Positions 11,311 through 28,799 are shown, numbered from the stretch's first letter. The stretch is DNA of 64,000 nt from Bretschneidera sinensis (GCA_023935145.1 CM043698.1:21455001-21519000), one strand, 5' to 3'. Notes: generated by a model not told the origin, from the letters alone. Program-made: numbers and translations.

Positions 11311-13420
11311 TTTCCTCTACCAAGCACTCTTCTACGGTGAATCTCCATAACCTCCCATAAGATGCATCTCTCTTATATGCATCACCTCCCCAAAGGAAGT
11401 TCCTTTATATCGTTTATAATTTATTAGCCACTGCAACTAGGATTTGAAAGAGAGGACATATAATACAAGGGAACGTTACTAAGAGTTGCCTTGATTAATG
11501 GATAAATTTTTTGCTAGATCAGGCAAAAAGTAATGTTTTAGACAATTATGAAATTTTATTGATAATTTTAAAAAATTTCATTAATAATATTATTTTTTAG
11601 GTTTTATACTATACTGATGTTACATGTAAAGTTCTAAAAAATTACAAATAAAATTTCAAGTTTATTTAAAATTATTGTTTTAAACCAAATCTATAAAAAA
11701 TTTTATGAGATTGACGTGACTCTACCACCGATAGAGAGGTGAAGGTTTTGCCATGATAACAGATTTTTCTCAAATCTATCACGGGCTTCCAAGTAATGAT
11801 TGCTCTAAGAATAAATAATGATAATAATAATAATAGTACTAAGTAATATAAATAATATTAATCAAAATAACAATATTTAATATAATAATAACATCAATAA
11901 TAATTAAGGTTTGATTTACGAGCTCTAATAGCACTTGTTAACTAGTAACAAATACCCAAATAAATGTATTTAAAATTTTAAAATTGTATTTACGTTTAAA
12001 TGTCATTCCATTTAACCCTTGATTCATGATGTGCACAAAAATTATACATAGGTTTATTTGTAAATTTAAATCAAATTTTATATTAATTATATTATATCTA
12101 TTCTATTTAATATTTTTTAACAATTGTTTTAAAAGGCGTCCATTAAATAGACCCATGATAATTATTATTCTTAATTAAAAACACGAACAAATGATTGAGA
12201 TTTGTAAAGTGACAATGGTGTGGTTCAAGGGTTTCCTATATAATTACCACTTAAATTTTTCCAATTAAATTGACGACTCTGCTCTTGAATTTCTGTACTA
12301 ATTATAGAATCTTCTTTTTAATGGATTAGGCATTAGCCCAATGTGAAGGTATTTCCTTCCAACCTCAAATCTAGAACTTTAGAAATGTCAAATTCTTTCC
12401 CAACCTTACCAGAAGGTCCTTTGTTCTCTGGTCTAAATGGCTTAGATTTCATGGACAAAAGTAAAGATTCTAATATCAGACCAATTTCTACGAAAGTCAA
12501 ATATATATTTGTAGATTTTTATATGGGCTGGAACCATGCATGCATGGTTATTGTCTTATTTCAAAGCATAACGATTTATTTATCATTGAATTAGAAGGAA
12601 AATGAAAGGGAAAAGGAGGATGAAAAAAATGATACCTTTTATTTTTTATTTCTGTGAAAATAGTAAAAAAAATGAAAATAAAAAATAAAAAACATAAATA
12701 ATTGAAAAGATGAGATATTTCATTCTACCTTTAAAATTAGATGATTTTATTTTGTCATAATCAAATATATGAACGCGAAGAAACTGGAACTGCTGTAGTA
12801 CTAGAAGATTAGGTAACACTATTTCCAAAATACTTTATATATATATATATATATATGTGTGCGCGCGCGCGCGCGCCCCTCTTACAATGAATTTGATATC
12901 AAAGTAAAATGCAGCCGATATCGTATCTCTTGAACCCGAAATCCTACATCAATTTGAATTCTCTCAATGTACCATCCTCTTAAGTCTCATCAGTAATTAT
13001 GTGTGTTATCGCACACTTTGTTCAATACCCAAATTAGTTCCCTCCTTAAAAAGAAATGTTTGTTTTTCTCTCTAAATGGTTTCTTTCTCTTTCTTACAGA
13101 ACACACTCTTCGCTGCCACACGCATGTAAGTTTTTCTTCTTTTAAAAACTATGGTTTGACGGTTATTAAGTGGGTATATAGGCAGTTTAAAAACATTTGA
13201 AATCAAAACCAAAGGTTGCATGAGGAAACCGTTTCCTTTATGCCTCTTGATTCAAATGTAAATAGGCATATGAGATCATTCATCATGGATGTTCAACCTG
13301 ATCTTTATTTTATACAAAATTCATTATCATGATCACCAATCAAAAATGAAAAGAAAGAAAGAAAGAAATTGCATGCACTTACCTAGTTGCATGGATGAGA
13401 TCATCGTATCCAAGTGTATA
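11311..13420. other. AT-rich intergenic sequence
   Basis: Apart from the microsatellite at 12836-12877 I see no gene. An 83-codon open frame at 12343-12594 has no recognisable domain. ATA/AAT-rich runs lie near 11815-11900. Confidence 0.6.
12836..12877. repeat. compound (TA)n(TG)n(CG)n microsatellite
   Basis: About nine TA steps pass through TGTG into eight or so GC steps without interruption. Alternating purine-pyrimidine tracts of this kind can adopt Z-form DNA. Confidence 0.95.
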
Positions 13421-13428
13421 CATGCAAC

Positions 13429-13906
13429 CAAGGGTGAAACTTAGTCAAGCAACTCAGCTTGCTTTAAAGGCTTGATTCGAAAACTTCGATTTGAAACTCG
13501 ATTAAATCCAGCTTGAGTTTGAGATGTGATTTTGACTCGGTTAGTTTATCGAGCCGAGCTTGAGCAATGTCAAACTCAGCTCGTTAGGCTCGCAAGCCAA
13601 CTTGATTTAATTAATAAATTAAATAAATATTATATATACTATATTCATTTTATATATGTTTAACATATATTATAAAATATTTATTTATTTATTTGAAAAA
13701 TATAAATACCAAATTTATTTATTTTATTTCGAAAAATATATATTTATTATTTTATTTAAAAAAGCTCGGCTCAAATCAACTCCCGAATTTTACCTTTTTA
13801 GTCAAGTTCGAGTTCAATTTTTTTTAACTTGGGCTCGGCTCGAATAAGGTTTTTACTCACAAGCCGAGCTTGAGCTCGTTTCAACTCAAGCTCGAATCCA
13901 CCCCTA
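13429..13906. mobile_element. hAT-like non-autonomous DNA transposon
   Basis: The 478-bp unit starts CAAGGGTG and ends CACCCCTA, giving imperfect 8-bp terminal inverted repeats. It is flanked by CATGCAAC (13421-13428) and TATGCAAC (13907-13914), an 8-bp target duplication with one mismatch. An 8-bp duplication and GGGGTG-type ends are hallmarks of the hAT superfamily. The arms are rich in GAGCTCG / GCCGAGCTTGAGC motifs in both orientations around an AT-rich centre. There is no transposase. Confidence 0.7.
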
Positions 13907-13914
13907 TATGCAAC

Positions 13915-14878
13915 AAAATAAAAAATAAAAAAAGTGTTTATTTTCTTGTTTCGTGTTAGAAAATATGTAGCAGACTGTTGTGTATGCATGGAAACACCTA
14001 TCTTATATTAGAAAGAAGTAAATCTTTAGAAGTCTTTGTACGATGACAAACACGCTAGTAGATAAAATACAGGTTTGGAGGAGAATTGGAAAAAAAATTA
14101 TAAATAATATTTATATAGATTTAAAAAAATTTAGAAATTAATTTTTTAATTTTCATTTGAAAATTATTTTATTTTTTGGATTTTCTTTAAACAGATACAC
14201 TGTTCATTCAACTGCCAGTTAATTACCTAATTAAAATTGAACAGGAGTCACAACTATTGATCAAACCATTAACATCTATTTAGACAATACAAACACAAGA
14301 CTAGATCAGAAATAACGTACTTCTTTAATTCCTCATTCATTGGGATAAACACACAATAAAATACAAATACTCAAACAAGGGAAAATCTTCAATAGTGTTG
14401 GGTGTATAATTCAATGGTTCTGTTGTATCCCGAAAGTGAATTGTCATAACCCATCAGCAAACAAATTTGTAGCAATCATCACCTTAAAAATAGTGATTAT
14501 TCACGTCTCAAAACCAGACTATTTACATCTCCAAATTACCCTACTGTTTCTCCACTTTGGGTTCCCAAAAGCTCAGCAGAGCATTAATCTTTAATTCTTA
14601 GCAAATTTTCATGTTGTATCCGATTAGATTACCATGAAAATCAGCTGTGATCAAAGTTTGATTTGTTCTATCTTAAAGAATAAAAAAATAGATATATATT
14701 ATTATCAAAAACATAGTATTATTTTACAGTCACCAAAATATTACAAATAATGGTATACAATCTTATTTATTTAATTAGAAGCATATATTATATAACAAAG
14801 TATAATTCATAGAATTAATCATTGAAGCCTTATATGGGCATAAATCTTGTTTGGATGGTATAATGGCTTCAAAATAAA
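13915..14878. other. intergenic, 3' flank of the small peptide gene
   Basis: AT-rich, with no convincing open frame. The part from about 14640 to 14878 would include the 3' untranslated region of the - strand gene next to it. Confidence 0.5.
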
Positions 14879-15313
14879 TCAGTGAAATTTCCATGGAAGA
14901 CATTGAAGCTTTGGGCAAGGTGAATTCCATGAGCTTCTACATTCACCTTCTGCACCATCACAGCACTTGCACACAACTCCAAGGGTCGCAAACATCTTTG
15001 CATTTGCATGCCCTATATATGAATCACATGCTATATTATAATTAACATATTATTACTACTTAGATATGATAATTAACCAAAATTATAACAAATATATAAT
15101 TTATTTAATTTGTCAAGGAAAATAACAAAACAAGAAAATTAAAGAATGCACATACACCACAAATATGCATGTATAAAGTTTTTCTTAATTTCCCAATTAA
15201 TTACCTTGTTGATGAGAAAATTGTATTGGCCTTGCGTCCACATCTGTTGGGTATTGAGATACTGCAGCAATCATTACCAAGAGCAAAACAAATAACCCAG
15301 AAAACTTAGGCAT
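14879..15313 (-). CDS. small secreted cysteine-rich peptide (80 aa, two exons)
   Basis: Exon 1 is 15205-15313 and exon 2 is 14879-15012, with a 192-bp intron (GTAATT donor, ATATAG acceptor). The joined frame is 80 codons plus stop. Residues 1 to about 20 (MPKFSGLFVLLLVMIAAVS) form a clear signal peptide, followed by a short propeptide-like stretch with DVDARP. The mature C-terminal part has six cysteines: CKCC, then one after six residues, one after seven and one after four, ending LQCLPWKFH. This layout is that of an extracellular disulphide-rich plant peptide. I do not recognise a named family and give no function. A TATA box lies at 15420-15427. Codon use and splice sites look intact, so I expect a working gene. 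Confidence 0.72.
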
Positions 15314-15419
15314 ACTTAAATCTGATATTAATTTGGAAAGAATTTCTTATATTCTGCTTGATACTTAATTTGAGGAAGAGAGGTAGGTTTTAAATTGATG
15401 AATGTGCAGTGCAGGTGGC

Positions 15420-15427
15420 TATTTATA
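15420..15427 (-). promoter_or_regulatory. TATA box of the small peptide gene
   Basis: TATAAATA on the - strand lies about 107 bp upstream of the ATG at 15313. With initiation about 30 bp downstream this gives a 5' untranslated region of roughly 75 bp. Confidence 0.6.
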
Positions 15428-16796
15428 TTTTAGAATCTGAATGATAGCCGACATTGCACACGTTTTCATCTCCATTAAGTCTCTTGGGATTGGAACATTC
15501 TCAATTAAGTATTCTGGTCGGTCCACTTACATTATATGATTAATTTTTTTTAGCATTTTCGTTTGACTTTTATTTAATAATAACACTTTTAATAAAGTTT
15601 AGAAAATTTAATAATGCATTTTAAAACTAAATAAAGTAGTTGATGGGAGATTCCAAACAAGGCATTAGTGCATCTTTTAATATATTTTATAATAAAACAT
15701 TTTATGGTAAAACTAATAAATTTTATTTTTAACTTTGGTTTAAATTTATTTTTATATGATATTTTTTTTGACAATAAAACCTTCAATTTAAGTTTACAAA
15801 GTTTGGTAATGATCACATTGTTTTATTATATAAATTCAAAATTTCCATTATGTTAAACTATGATTTCATTGTTCTTAACCTTTCTTTTGCATTATTTTTA
15901 ACTAACATTATGCTGTATTTTTTTGTTTCAAAATTAGTTTTTATCTTTTCCCTTTTAAATATTTATGCTTTCATAATACAAAAAAAATTCTTTATGTTAA
16001 ATTAAAATGGAGTGTTATCCTTTCATATTTTTCTTTATGTCATTTTCAATAACAAAATATTGTGTATTCTAAAAATTTGTTGTTTTTCCTTTTGACTAGT
16101 TCTACGTAATTAAATCGTATATAAATTAGAAACCAACCTTTCCAAATTCATTCTATGTTTTGCCCAAACATGTCAATCGGATTTTGATAACATTATTTTT
16201 CAAAATTATGATTTTTATTGATCACATTATTCGGATTTTGATGACATTATTTATCAAAATTATGATTTTTATTGATCACATTTTTGTCAATCAGATTCTT
16301 ATCATATTATTGTCCAAACTACACTTTTTGTAATATATTTTGTTGTTTTTCTATTTGACGAGTTCTATTCCATTATATTCTTCGTATATATGTCAGATAT
16401 CAACCTTTTCAGAAACATTCTACGTTTTGCCCAAACGTGTAAGTGGGATTATGATCACATTAATTTGCTAGATATATAGCTAGATCAAAATTTTCATATA
16501 TCCTTTTGCACTTCTTTTCACATCATTTTGAATAACAAAATAATATATTTTTAACAATTTTATGATATATCTTTTACACAAATTCTACGTAAATGATCCA
16601 TAAGTCAAAAAGCTGTTATCTCAAATGCATTTCATACCTTTTTTATAAAAAAAATATTGGTACACCCAAACGTGTTGGGTTGATTTTTTTTTTTTTTGAA
16701 AGGGTATCGGATAGATTATACTAGAAATGTGTAGTTCAGCCTAGTCATAATAGCAATTTGTGATGATTGAGGATTAACATTTTTTAGAGATAAATG

Positions 16797-16797
<1 letters not shown>
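15428..16797. other. AT-rich intergenic sequence with short repeats
   Basis: No gene. A repeated block beginning CGGATTTTGAT occurs at 16178 and 16232 (54 bp apart), with a decayed third copy at 16292. The phrase TTTTGCCCAAACATGT near 16157 recurs as TTTTGCCCAAACGTGT near 16424, within a diverged repeat of roughly 265 bp. Confidence 0.6.

Positions 16798-16838
<41 letters not shown>
16798..16838. repeat. (AT)n microsatellite
   Basis: About 20 uninterrupted AT steps. Confidence 0.97.
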
Positions 16839-16840
<2 letters not shown>

Positions 16841-18531
16841 GAAGACTGAAATCTTGAAGGGAATTTCTCTACATCAAAGAGCCCAGATGAAAAGGCAATA
16901 TATTTACATCTTTTAGCTATGATAAAATATCAATGGAGAAAAAAAAAACTGTAAGGTTCCTAATGAAATTTGAAAAAGATAAAGAATAAATGTTACTAAT
17001 TCTGATTGAGAAAATACTTTCATCATTTGCATATGTTTGGTTTGTCTAACATCTTGTAAAGGGATATGGAATCCTTTATTAGTCAAGGAAAAATGGACTA
17101 CTTTAATTTTTCTATTTTTAGTCAAGCCAACAAACAGGACTTGTTTTAAGGGGAACCTAAAAAACACTCATAATGTCTCTATGATATCAAGAATTCAAGA
17201 TTCTATCGTGTGAACTACGACTAAAAATTGGGTACAATGAAATTACAATTTTGATTATGTACTAGTCCACATTAATAGTCATCACCTAAAATAGCAAGTT
17301 TGTTTTATTCATTAGGTGAATGTTGTGAAAGTTTTAAAAAAATAAAAAATTAATCGAGTTTTTTCATCCGGTTCAGATCTTCTGAATTTTGAGAATATAT
17401 TTTTGCATTTAATATTTTATCAAATTTTTATTTTTAAATACCCAAGCTTTCTTATCATCAGGTTTCATGCACAAAACTTTTAATCTTTCAATCGGTTTAC
17501 GCGCTAAGAAACATATTAAAGTATAAAAAATTAATTAAACATATTTTTCATTAGATTAGATTTTTGAAACAATTGATAATTTAATTATTTTTTTAATAAA
17601 AGTAACGAACACGATAAAGCCAAATTGAGATGCAAACAAATAATAAAAATCTAATTTTAATGTAACAATTATTTAGTGTGTTCCAACTGTAAACTAGAAT
17701 TCTTGGCGACATTTTCAAATTGTATGTAGAAATTACCTCCCCTTGAGCACTCCTTCATAAACGTCGAGATCAGCAGCCATAGTAGAAATTCTTGTGAACC
17801 CACATATCTGATTTACATAATTTTGATTAAAAAAACTGATTTTTTTTTTTGTACAAATGCATGAGTGTACCAAAAAAGATATGAATGTTATTACGGATTT
17901 AAATCGCTTAATGGATTTTAAAAAAACAATACTTATAGTTTTTTAGTATGTCCTAATACTCAATACTAACTATGAGATGTTTGACTGAATTAAATTATTG
18001 CTACTCTTGTTATAAACTACAGATACCCCTATTGAAAATCAGGGTGTAACCACGTTATAATTCTTTTTATTTATGATATATTTGGTTGATTGGTAGCTCA
18101 TAGCTAGCAATGTGATCATAATAGTTACTGTGGTTATGTTTAAGGTTTCGTTTAAGTTAATTTAAAGTAAGTTAATTTAAATGGTTTCAAGGTATCAAGG
18201 ATTTAAGGCTCGATTTATAGACTTTGCACCAACTAGGGCTTTGTAAACCCAACTCAGAGCTGATCTTGAGCCGAAATTCATGTCTAGACTCTAGACCCAA
18301 CCCAAAACAAATGAGGGTTGGGGTTAATCAGTCACAAAAATAAGTGAAGCACAGATAAGAATATCATGAAAACTAGTTAAAGGCATATAAGATGAGATGA
18401 TTTTTTATAGTATGATTAGAATTAGCTATATATTGTTCAAATTTAGTGAGTTGTCGATGGGAATTATGAAACATTAAGTTGTTTGATTAGTGCAAAGCTA
18501 TTATAATTATTTTTGTATAATGTTCGTAGAG
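16839..18531. other. AT-rich intergenic sequence
   Basis: I find no supported gene. An 84-codon - strand frame at 16913-17167 has no recognisable motif. Confidence 0.5.
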
Positions 18532-19157
18532 TTACAGAATCACATAAAAATGAGATATATAAAATAATTGGTTCAATTCATAATTGTGCCAACATTGAAA
18601 AGCAAATGAAAGTGTGGATGTAAAAAATGTGTCATGTTTGGTGGGTTTTGTATAAATGACACTACAAGATAAAAGGTCAATGCCAGTATTTTTGTGTGTG
18701 CATATTTGCTTTAAAATGTCGCAATATGCATTACCGGCGCTTCTTATAAGCAAATCTTGAACTAGTTTATTAAACACATCAAGATTATCTTGCAACTCTT
18801 TATTAGGATCCATTTTAAAAGCAAAAATTCTTTTAAGAAGATAAATCTTATGTGGGAGAGTTTTGGTAAGAAACAACTCATTTAGTTTCTTCCATATGAT
18901 AGTTGGATCTTCCTATCTGAGATGTTAAGAAAGATGGTGTTATACGCCATCTTCTTCATCTCAATTTGCTGGACTTCCGTGATACTTGCTGGAAAAGTGT
19001 CATCTTCTCCAATCGCCAAGTCCACTTTTTGTTGCATAAGAACCGCCTTGATTTTCCGCTTCCAAAAGGCAAAGTCTCCTTTTCCATCAAACTTCTCAAC
19101 AATGAAGTCCGAACCCCTCTTTGCGGAGAAAATCATAGATTTATGTTGCAACCACAA
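18532..19157 (-). pseudogene. copia gag fragment
   Basis: VEKFDGKGDFAFWKRKIKAV and MAYNTIFLNISD (18882-19157) are diagnostic of the N-terminal copia Gag (UBN2-type) domain. After a frame break near 18880 it continues as LPHKIYLLKRIFAFKM and LQDNLDVFNKLVQDL (18532-18876). The zinc knuckle and everything downstream are absent. Confidence 0.87.
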
Positions 19158-19349
19158 CTGCTTTCCAACTTCTTCTAAACCTCAAGAACACGATCGAAGA
19201 TTGATCTCAATACCGTTCTTGAATCACCCTCAAGAACATGATTAGATCTTGATCTCTACTCTATTCTCGAATCACCCAAGAAGTTCATCTTTGATTCTTG
19301 GAGTCTTGCTCCGATACCCGCCAATCTTGGCTTGGATACCTCTGTTCCA

Positions 19350-19361
19350 GCTCTGATACCA
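19350..19361 (-). other. primer-binding site, tRNA-Met type (copia fragment)
   Basis: GCTCTGATACCA on the + strand is TGGTATCAGAGC on the - strand, one base from the LTR end at 19363. Confidence 0.9.
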
Positions 19362-19362
19362 C

Positions 19363-20241
19363 TGTTATGGAAACCACCCTTAAGATGCCCATGAGGTGAT
19401 CTTCTAAACACCTAAGTCTAGAATGACTTGTGCAAACAGAACAGAAATCAAACAATCAAAGAAAAGAAAGAACACAAGTAATTTGTTGACGGGGTTCAGC
19501 AATGTGCCTACGTCCCCGTGAGCTCCTCCGAGCTCTTTGCACTATCTTGTCAATGAAGTTCTTTACAATCAGCAACACTCCTTCAAGAACTCACTGGTTC
19601 TTGAAGACCGAAAGAAGAAGAAGAAGTAAAAGAAAGTGATAAGAATTAACCCTGGAATTTTCCCAAGAAAATTCTCCTTACAAGCCCTTGTATCCAGTCT
19701 ATACTACTCTCTCTTTCTATACAACCAACCTCTCTACAAAGAGTCTCTCTTGTTTTGTGTCTTTGCACTCTTATAATTGATCTCTTGTATGTCACACTTA
19801 TTGTTATATTCTTCTTGAGATTGAAGCTAGGTGACCCTTTATATAGTGCACCAACTTCTTGACCAATCTTGAAGGTCAATTTCCATCCTTAGATCTTGAG
19901 GACCAATCAATCATAACCCCTCATCAATCATAAGTGATCCTGTGCATTTTGATCATGCCTCACGCACCATTTGAAATGCTGAAACAAAAGCATCAGGTGT
20001 GCCTTCAAGCCGTGGCCTGGAGGAGGGGAGGCTTTGCAGTCTTGTTGGAGGCCGCGGCCTGGGGTGGCAGTGCCGTGGCGAACAGGGCCGTGCCACAGCG
20101 CGCACACCTTGGGCCACAGTGCACAACTCATCTCCCAACTTCTGGACTTCCTGGAGGCTGAGGCGCGCACACCTTGAGCCGTGGCCTGGAGACTTGATGC
20201 TGAACCTTTTCAAACCCTATTTAAACCTTAGACAAATAACA
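19363..20241 (-). repeat. LTR of the truncated copia element
   Basis: The 879-bp LTR has inverted ends TGTTAT / ATAACA. A TATATAAA promoter motif lies on the - strand at 19838-19845. Bases about 19990-20190 are strikingly GC-rich (GGCCGCGGCCTGG, GCGCGCACACC) compared with everything around them. The open frames seen there on both strands reflect composition and are not genes. Confidence 0.85.
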
Positions 20242-20244
20242 ACA

Positions 20245-20789
20245 GAGTCCGTGGGTTCGATCTTTTACCATGTCATTTGGGTTTTGCCCACTATAGAGCT
20301 TTGGTAATGACATTTTCTGCGGATAGAGTTTAGAATGTGTGTGTTGGTTCTAATAATAAAAAAATAATAATGTTGGACAAATGAGTATCACTTGCTGTAG
20401 TGAGAAAGTTCTCAACTTAGGGGATCAGATCTTCTGCAGTTTGGATCTTGTCCAGTTATGTTATTGATAGTATATTTGACTACCACGTCATTTAAAAAAC
20501 ACATCTTGCTCAGACTTCAATTATGCTGTTGATGTAGCAATTGAATCTACCGTCTACAGCACAACTGGACATGATCCTAACTACATCACCGGACAAAATC
20601 TCTAATTTTAGAGGATTTGGTCCCTTAACTTAGTATACCAATATGTAGCATGCATTGCTAGCTGAATTTTCTTTTTAAAATAAAAAAGGTAGAAACAACA
20701 TATTTTACCTAACAAAGGATGGGTTTATTCCTATTAACGTTACATAATTAGTTCATCAATCACTCCACAAAGAAGTGAATGGAAAACAT
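20245..20789. other. 3' flank of subtilase A
   Basis: Non-coding. It matches 47886-48541 almost base for base and probably holds the transcript end of subtilase A. No separate gene is seen. Confidence 0.6.
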
Positions 20790-25782
<4,993 letters not shown>

Positions 25783-25788
25783 TGTGAA

Positions 25789-26004
25789 TGTTGAATTTAA
25801 GAGAGGAAGTGAGACAATACAAAAAGAAGAATTGTATTGAATGGTGTGATTTGCTTACAAAGGGAGCTATCCTATTTATATAAGCTAATAGGAGAAGCAA
25901 AGCTATACACAACCAATGTGGGATTATCCTATTTATACAAGCTAATAGGAGAAGCAAAGCTATACACAACCAATGTGGGACTAAGCCCATATAATACATT
26001 AACA
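25789..26004 (-). repeat. 3' LTR of the copia element, next to the subtilase A ATG
   Basis: TGTTGAATTT to ATTAACA, 216 bp. It holds a 57-bp internal tandem duplication, so the TATAAATA motif on the - strand occurs twice (25873-25880 and 25930-25937). Both point toward the subtilase start at 25782. Confidence 0.93.
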
Positions 26005-26012
26005 TCCCCCCT
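26005..26012 (-). other. polypurine tract (copia at 25789-30919)
   Basis: TCCCCCCT on the + strand is a purine run AGGGGGGA on the - strand, directly against the 3' LTR. Confidence 0.85.
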
Positions 26013-26017
26013 CAAAC

Positions 26018-28769
26018 TCAAGGCGGTAAGTGGGAGGTGAACTTGAGTTTGGAAACCAGAGAGTGAAAGCGTCCGGGTGGATGAGCCTTAGTGAAAATGT
26101 CAGCTGTCTGATCGGCTGAACTGACGGATTGTAGACAAACCGTATTTTGGAGAATGTGATCACGGATAAAGTGGATATCATTCTCGATGTGTTTTGTACG
26201 CTCGTGGAAGACATCATTGTGAGCGATCTGAATAGCACTCCTGTTGTCACAGTGTAGGATAGTGGCAACAGGAGAAGAGATACCCATGTCAGCGAGTAGC
26301 CATCGAAGCCAGAGAAGTTCTTGAGTTGCATCAGCCATGGCACGATATTCAGCTTCAGTACTGGAGCGAGCAACCACAGTTTGTTTCTTACTACGCCAGG
26401 AAATGAAAGAATTGCCCAAAAAGAAACAGTAACCAGTGGTTGAACGTCTGTCGGTGGGGTCTCCGGCCCAATCGGCATCAGAATAGGCTTGTAAAACGGG
26501 GGCAGACTGTGCTGAGAAATGAAGCCCATGAAATAAAGTACCCTTGACGTACCTAAGAATGCGAAGAACAACCGAGTAATGGATGGTCCGAGGAGCGGAC
26601 AAGAATCGATTGACCTGATGAACGACATAGGCAATGTCAGGGCGAGTGACAGTAAGATATACAAGACTTCCAACCAGTTGACGTTATAAAGTGGCATCCT
26701 GAAGAGGTGAACCATCGAGTGGGGTAAGTCTGACGTTCGGCTCGAGAGGAGTAGTGGCAGTGGTTGAGTCAGTGATCCCAGCCTTGGAAAGGAGGACCGA
26801 GGCATATTTGGCTTGAGAGAGAAAAAATCCATCAGAATTAGATGAGACTTCGAGGCCAAGAAAATAGGCCAAGATCTTTCATCTCGAATTGGCCATTGAG
26901 AAACTTTTTGAGTTCAGAAATACCATGTAGATCATCTCCAGTAATAACCATATCATCCACGTATAGTAAAAGAATGATAATACCGTTGGTAGTATGGCGG
27001 ATAAACAGAGTTGAATCATGAGCACTCAGTGTGAACCAAAACTGATGAATAGTAGTGCTGAATTTGGCAAACCAGGCACTTGGAGCTTGTTTCAAACCAT
27101 ATAGGGCACGGCGAAGGCGACAAACTTTGTTTCGAGGGGCATCCAAGCCGGGAGGTGTATGTATATAGACTTCCTCAAGAAGATCCCCATTGAGAAATGC
27201 ATTTTTGACATCCATTTAAAATAGAGTCCATCTTCGAATGGCGGCGACAGCAAGGAGTGTACGGACAGATGTGAGCCTCGCCACTAGAGCAAATGTCTCT
27301 TCATAGTCAATGCCATATTCCTGAGCAAATCCCTTGGCAACAAGTCGGGCTTTATATCGTTCAATAGAGCTATCAGAAAGTGTCTTGATCTTAAACACCC
27401 ATTTGCACCTAATAGGAGTTTTTCCAGGGGGCAGATCAACAATATCCCAGGTATGAGTTTTAGCTAGGGCCTGAAGTTCTTCATCCATTGCTTTCTGCCA
27501 AAGTGGATTAGTACTAGCCTCCTTATAGGATTGAGGCTCATGCAGATGAAGTATAGTGGAAAAACAATGATAATCACAATGGTAATCAGCAAGATGAGAA
27601 GGGGGATGAGTTACCCTGGTAGATCTGCGGGGGTGATCTGGAGGATGGCTCTCAGAGGGAGTTGGTGCAGACTCATCAGACATAGGAATATCCTTGGGCA
27701 CGACCGATTGAGTCGGAGAGGTGAGGTCAGTTGAGGGTTTTGGAGCTGGAGCTGGGTCCGGAACGGAAGGGGTGATATCGGCTGGTGATTCAGAGGTGGA
27801 CTCAACAGTACCTGAAACTGGATTCTCAGGAAATAACTCAATAGATGGATCAGTAAAGAATATGGAGTTAGTGATGGTTGACATGTCAAATGACCGTAAG
27901 GAAGAGAACATTTGATGTTCCCAAAAAATGACATGACGAGAGATACGAAGAGTTTTAGAAATAGGATCCCAGCACCGATACCCTTTATGTTCAATACCAT
28001 ATCCAATGAAACAACACAGATGAGCCCTTGGTTGTAATTTATTGTGTTCATGTGGTTTGAGAAGAACAAAACAAGCGCAACCAAAGACTTTGAGGTTAGA
28101 GTAATCAGGAGGTTTATCGAAAAGGCGCTCGAATGGAGACTGATTTTGGATTGTAGCGGAAGGGACACGGTTGATTGTGTACACTGCAGTTAAGGTAGCA
28201 TCACCCCAGAAACGTTCAGGACATGATGACGAAATTAGTAGAGCATGAACAGTGTCAAGAATATGTCTATGTTTGCGTTCAGCTCGTCCATTTTGTTGGG
28301 AGGTTCCAGGGCACGAGCGGTGGGGAAGCGTGCCATTTTTGTGAAGTAGGTTTAGAAAAACACGGTCTTTATATTCTATTGCATTATCTGAACGAAAAAT
28401 TTTGATATTCCGAGAGAATTGAGTTTGAACCATAGAAGAAAAATCAGAATATATTTGAAAGAGTTCAGATCTGCTTTTCATAAGAAACAACCAAGTATAA
28501 TGAGAATAGTCATCCACAAATATAACAAAATAACGAGCACCACCCATTGATGTATGAGGAGAAGGCCCCCAAACGTCAGAATGTACTAAATCAAAAGGTG
28601 CAAGGGAAACAAACTGACTCTCATTAAAAGGTAAAGCTGATTGTTTTGCAAGTTGACAATGAATACAATTAAAAGACTCATGCTGAAGTGATCTTAACTG
28701 ACCACTAGAAATAAGAGAACGTAGAGGGCTGGATGAAGTGTGACCTAACCGAGAGTGCCACAATTTCAC
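26018..28769 (-). pseudogene. copia pol (integrase, reverse transcriptase, RNase H), nearly intact
   Basis: Integrase begins at 28769 with an HHCC finger (HSRLGH ... CIHCQLAK). The DDE core has Asp in VHSDVWG, Asp in FRSDNA and Glu in NGRAERK. The reverse transcriptase follows with [36 protein letters not shown] and the active-site block LLLYVDDM near 26945. RNase H ends with CDNRSAIQIAHN and ADIFTKA. The frame is broken by TAA at about 27215 (Gln expected), by a frameshift at about 26870 and by TAA at about 26685. Confidence 0.92.
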
Positions 28770-28799
28770 GGGAGAGAGTGCTGGGATGGATGTAGCTGA

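Larger units (their letters stand above)
18532..20241 (-). mobile_element. truncated Ty1-copia element (5' LTR, primer site, gag)
   Basis: On the - strand the order is LTR (20241 down to 19363), primer-binding site, then a copia gag. Protease, integrase, reverse transcriptase and the second LTR are missing, so the element is cut off at about 18530. Its LTR end lies within 4 bp of the left edge of the segmental duplication. Confidence 0.85.

Noticed and set aside
12343..12594. 83-codon + strand frame, and a short open - strand stretch at the same place
   Set aside because: No recognisable motif, no splice partner, and both lie in AT-rich non-coding sequence.
16913..17167. 84-codon - strand frame with a vague resemblance to a copia Gag pre-integrase region
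   Set aside because: Only a few residues match (VLFVGLTKN) and no neighbouring copia sequence supports it.
19928..20307. Four overlapping open frames in the GC-rich LTR core
   Set aside because: High GC removes stop codons on both strands by chance. The region lies inside an LTR.
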